From NCBI GenBank assembly GCA_007120155.1, contig SKOF01000419.1:1-23660 (forward strand): DNA of 23,660 bases. The letters run 5' to 3'. Position 1 is the stretch's first letter; the number at the start of each line of letters is the position of its first letter. The notes under the pieces were generated by a model. That model was given only the letters and a program-made list of their open reading frames with translations. It was not told the origin of the DNA and did not search any database. This stretch comes from Thioalkalivibrio sp. GTDB taxonomy: Bacteria > Pseudomonadota > Gammaproteobacteria > Ectothiorhodospirales > Ectothiorhodospiraceae. Below, one piece after another: positions 22,144-23,660 of this stretch. The position numbers and the translations under genes are program-made.

Positions 22144-22172
22144 AGTATAAGAGGAGAACACCAACTTGCCAG
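22144..22172 (-). promoter_or_regulatory. Putative sigma70 promoter of the HDOD gene
   Basis: On the minus strand CTGGCA (complement 22167-22172), 17-bp spacer, TATACT (complement 22144-22149). The -10 is 5 of 6 and the -35 is 4 of 6. RNA would start near 22137, giving a leader of about 53 nt. Confidence 0.4.
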
Positions 22173-22225
22173 GAGCGCGAAACACGCGGGGATGCGCGTG
22201 CGGTTCGCCTCTTGCGGAGTGCATC

Positions 22226-23660
22226 ATGAGCGATCCGGGCAGCGAGAATGTGGTTCCCTTCAACGGTGCGGCCAGGCGGGAATCGGCCGGGTCGGCCCTT
22301 CAGATCATCGGTCGTTGCCGTACCCTGACGGCGCATCACGTGGAGCGTTGCCTGAAGGCAATGCTCGACAACACGGACGATGCCTTGTTCAAGCGGGCCG
22401 AACAGGCCGAAGACGACGAGACCCAGTCCGAGTATTTCGAGGCCATGCGCGAAGTGCGCCGCAGGCGCTCGACCATGGAGAGCGAGTATCCCCTGCAGCT
22501 CTCGCGTCTGTTCGATGCGTTCCTGCGTGGTGGTGCGGGGCGCAGTGCCAAGGCCCCCGGCGGTGAGCTGGAGCTCTCGCTGGTGGATGATGATGAACTG
22601 GAAGAGAATCTGGCCCTGGAGGGCATGATCTCCAAGGCGAGCCGTGTCAACGAAAGCGAGCTGTATGTGCTGACACGCCGGCTCGCGGTGGCATTGGACC
22701 GGCCGAAGCTTGCGGAGGATGCGCATCCACTGGCGCCCTCGGCCCTGTGCGAGGCCTTTCGAAGCGCCGTCAAGGCGCTGGATGTGAGCCTGCGCATCCG
22801 TCTGATCATCTACAAGCTGTTCGACAAGTACGTGGTCGGCCGGCTGCCGGAACTCTACAAGGAAGTGAATCACGAACTCGCGGAGCGGGGCATACTCCCC
22901 GACCTGCATGCCCGCCCCGCTGCCAATCCCGGCCAGACCGCCCGCCGTGAGAGCCCGGAGACAACGGAAGAGGAATTGATACCGGATCCGGCGGATGGAG
23001 ACGAAGGGGGCGAACTGCTGTCGCTGTTGCAGCGCCTCGCGGGACAGTCGAGCGGTGCGTTGCAGCCAGGGGTCACGTTGGTGGACCGGGCGCTGGTCGC
23101 CGGCGCGCTCAGAGGCCTTCCCGCCGCCGCTCCGGCGTCCGGGGGCGTCTACAGCGGTGCCGAACTCAAGGACGCGGTGCTGAGCGCCGTCAATGGTGGG
23201 GTTTCCACCGGCGTCGCGCTCAATCGCACGGACGAGACGGCCATCGATATTGTCGCGATGCTGTTCGATTTCATCTTCGACGACCCCGCGCTTCCCGCTC
23301 CGATCAAGGAGCTGATCGGGCGGTTGCAGATTCCCGTGCTGCGGGTGGCCATCGTAGACAGGAGCTTTTTCAACCGCAGGAAGCATCCGGCCCGGCGTCT
23401 GATCAACGAGCTGGCCCGGGCGGGCATCGGCTGGACTGAGGAGGGGGAACGCGAGGATGGTCTGCGTTCCCGGATTGAATCCCTTGTGACGCGTCTGCTT
23501 GAGGACAGTGACGGTGACGTGGGCCTCTTCGAGCGCGAACTGCTGGCGTTCCAGGAGTGGTCCCGGGATCAGGCGGAGCGCGCCGCGCAGCGTGAGGAAC
23601 GCAGCACGTTGCTGGCCCAGAGCAAGGAACACATGCGTATGGCCAAGGCCGTGGCCGGCG
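22226..23660 (+). CDS. DUF1631 protein, N-terminal part (3' end outside window)
   Basis: The frame is open from ATG 22226 (GGAG at 22216-22219, 6 nt before) to the right edge, 478 codons without a stop; family members are usually around 700-800 residues. It reads MSDPGSENVVPFNGAARRES, then a helical region with VERCLKAMLDNTDDALFKRAEQAEDDETQSEYFEAMREVRRRR and an acidic linker. Near residue 345 comes the family hallmark AIDIVAMLFDFIFDDPALPAPIKELIGRLQIPVLRVAIVDRSFFNRRKHPARRLINELARAGIGW. The DUF1631 name entry has sometimes been labelled thymidine phosphorylase, without support. Function is unknown; the protein is cytosolic by sequence. It is divergent from the HDOD gene, so the two may share regulation. 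Confidence 0.92.
   Translation, partial: MSDPGSENVVPFNGAARRESAGSALQIIGRCRTLTAHHVERCLKAMLDNTDDALFKRAEQAEDDETQSEYFEAMREVRRRRSTMESEYPLQLSRLFDAFLRGGAGRSAKAPGGELELSLVDDDELEENLALEGMISKASRVNESELYVLTRRLAVALDRPKLAEDAHPLAPSALCEAFRSAVKALDVSLRIRLIIYKLFDKYVVGRLPELYKEVNHELAERGILPDLHARPAANPGQTARRESPETTEEELIPDPADGDEGGELLSLLQRLAGQSSGALQPGVTLVDRALVAGALRGLPAAAPASGGVYSGAELKDAVLSAVNGGVSTGVALNRTDETAIDIVAMLFDFIFDDPALPAPIKELIGRLQIPVLRVAIVDRSFFNRRKHPARRLINELARAGIGWTEEGEREDGLRSRIESLVTRLLEDSDGDVGLFERELLAFQEWSRDQAERAAQREERSTLLAQSKEHMRMAKAVAG

Overview
This window looks like core chromosome of a GC-rich gammaproteobacterium. The gene order yhdP–(small exported protein)–nit–tldD–yjgA–pmbA and the blocks purM–purN–DUF3108 and DUF2066–CDP-alcohol transferase–PerM-like–hda are typical of Gammaproteobacteria. 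The overall flavour suggests a Chromatiales/Ectothiorhodospiraceae-like sulfur or halophilic lineage, but that placement is an inference from gene order and protein style, not a database result. I find 25 protein genes with good support plus one doubtful 28-codon leader frame. There are no rRNA or tRNA genes, no CRISPR array, no insertion sequence and no phage gene. The first gene (yhdP) and the last gene (DUF1631) run off the window edges.

Layout. 1-6965: envelope and proteolysis block, with the C-terminal half of YhdP, an unrecognised exported protein, a Nit-type amidase, the metalloprotease subunits TldD and PmbA/TldE, and the ribosome-assembly factor YjgA on the opposite strand between them. 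7154-10578: a three-gene set of a MotA/TolQ-like channel, a MotB/OmpA-like protein with an unusually long coiled coil, and an HtpX-like M48 membrane protease. 10623-14373 (minus): an EamA permease behind a probable transcription attenuator, then (upstream on that strand) DUF3108, purN and purM. 14552-18006 (plus): DUF2066, a PgsA-like transferase, a PerM/AI-2E permease and the DnaA regulator Hda, with overlapping start and stop codons. 18025-19338 (minus): an ArsC/YfgD-like protein, WrbA and DUF2069, also coupled. 19476-21087 (plus): a DUF4398 lipoprotein, a LysM envelope protein and acylphosphatase. 21212-22084 (minus) is an HDOD signalling protein, divergent from the DUF1631 gene that starts at 22226.

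The least ordinary content is non-coding. Three intergenic spaces (6980-7066, 20627-20792, 21096-21207) carry tandem 7-bp repeats arranged as two inverted arms, each locus with its own heptamer and each lying just after a gene end or terminator. A fourth space (5423-5525) has a perfect 20-bp inverted repeat of another type. The EamA leader (11593-11755, minus) combines a promoter, a 28-codon frame, a strong intrinsic terminator only 33 nt before the permease start, and an upstream segment able to pair with the terminator. That is the architecture of a regulated leader I cannot assign to a known class.
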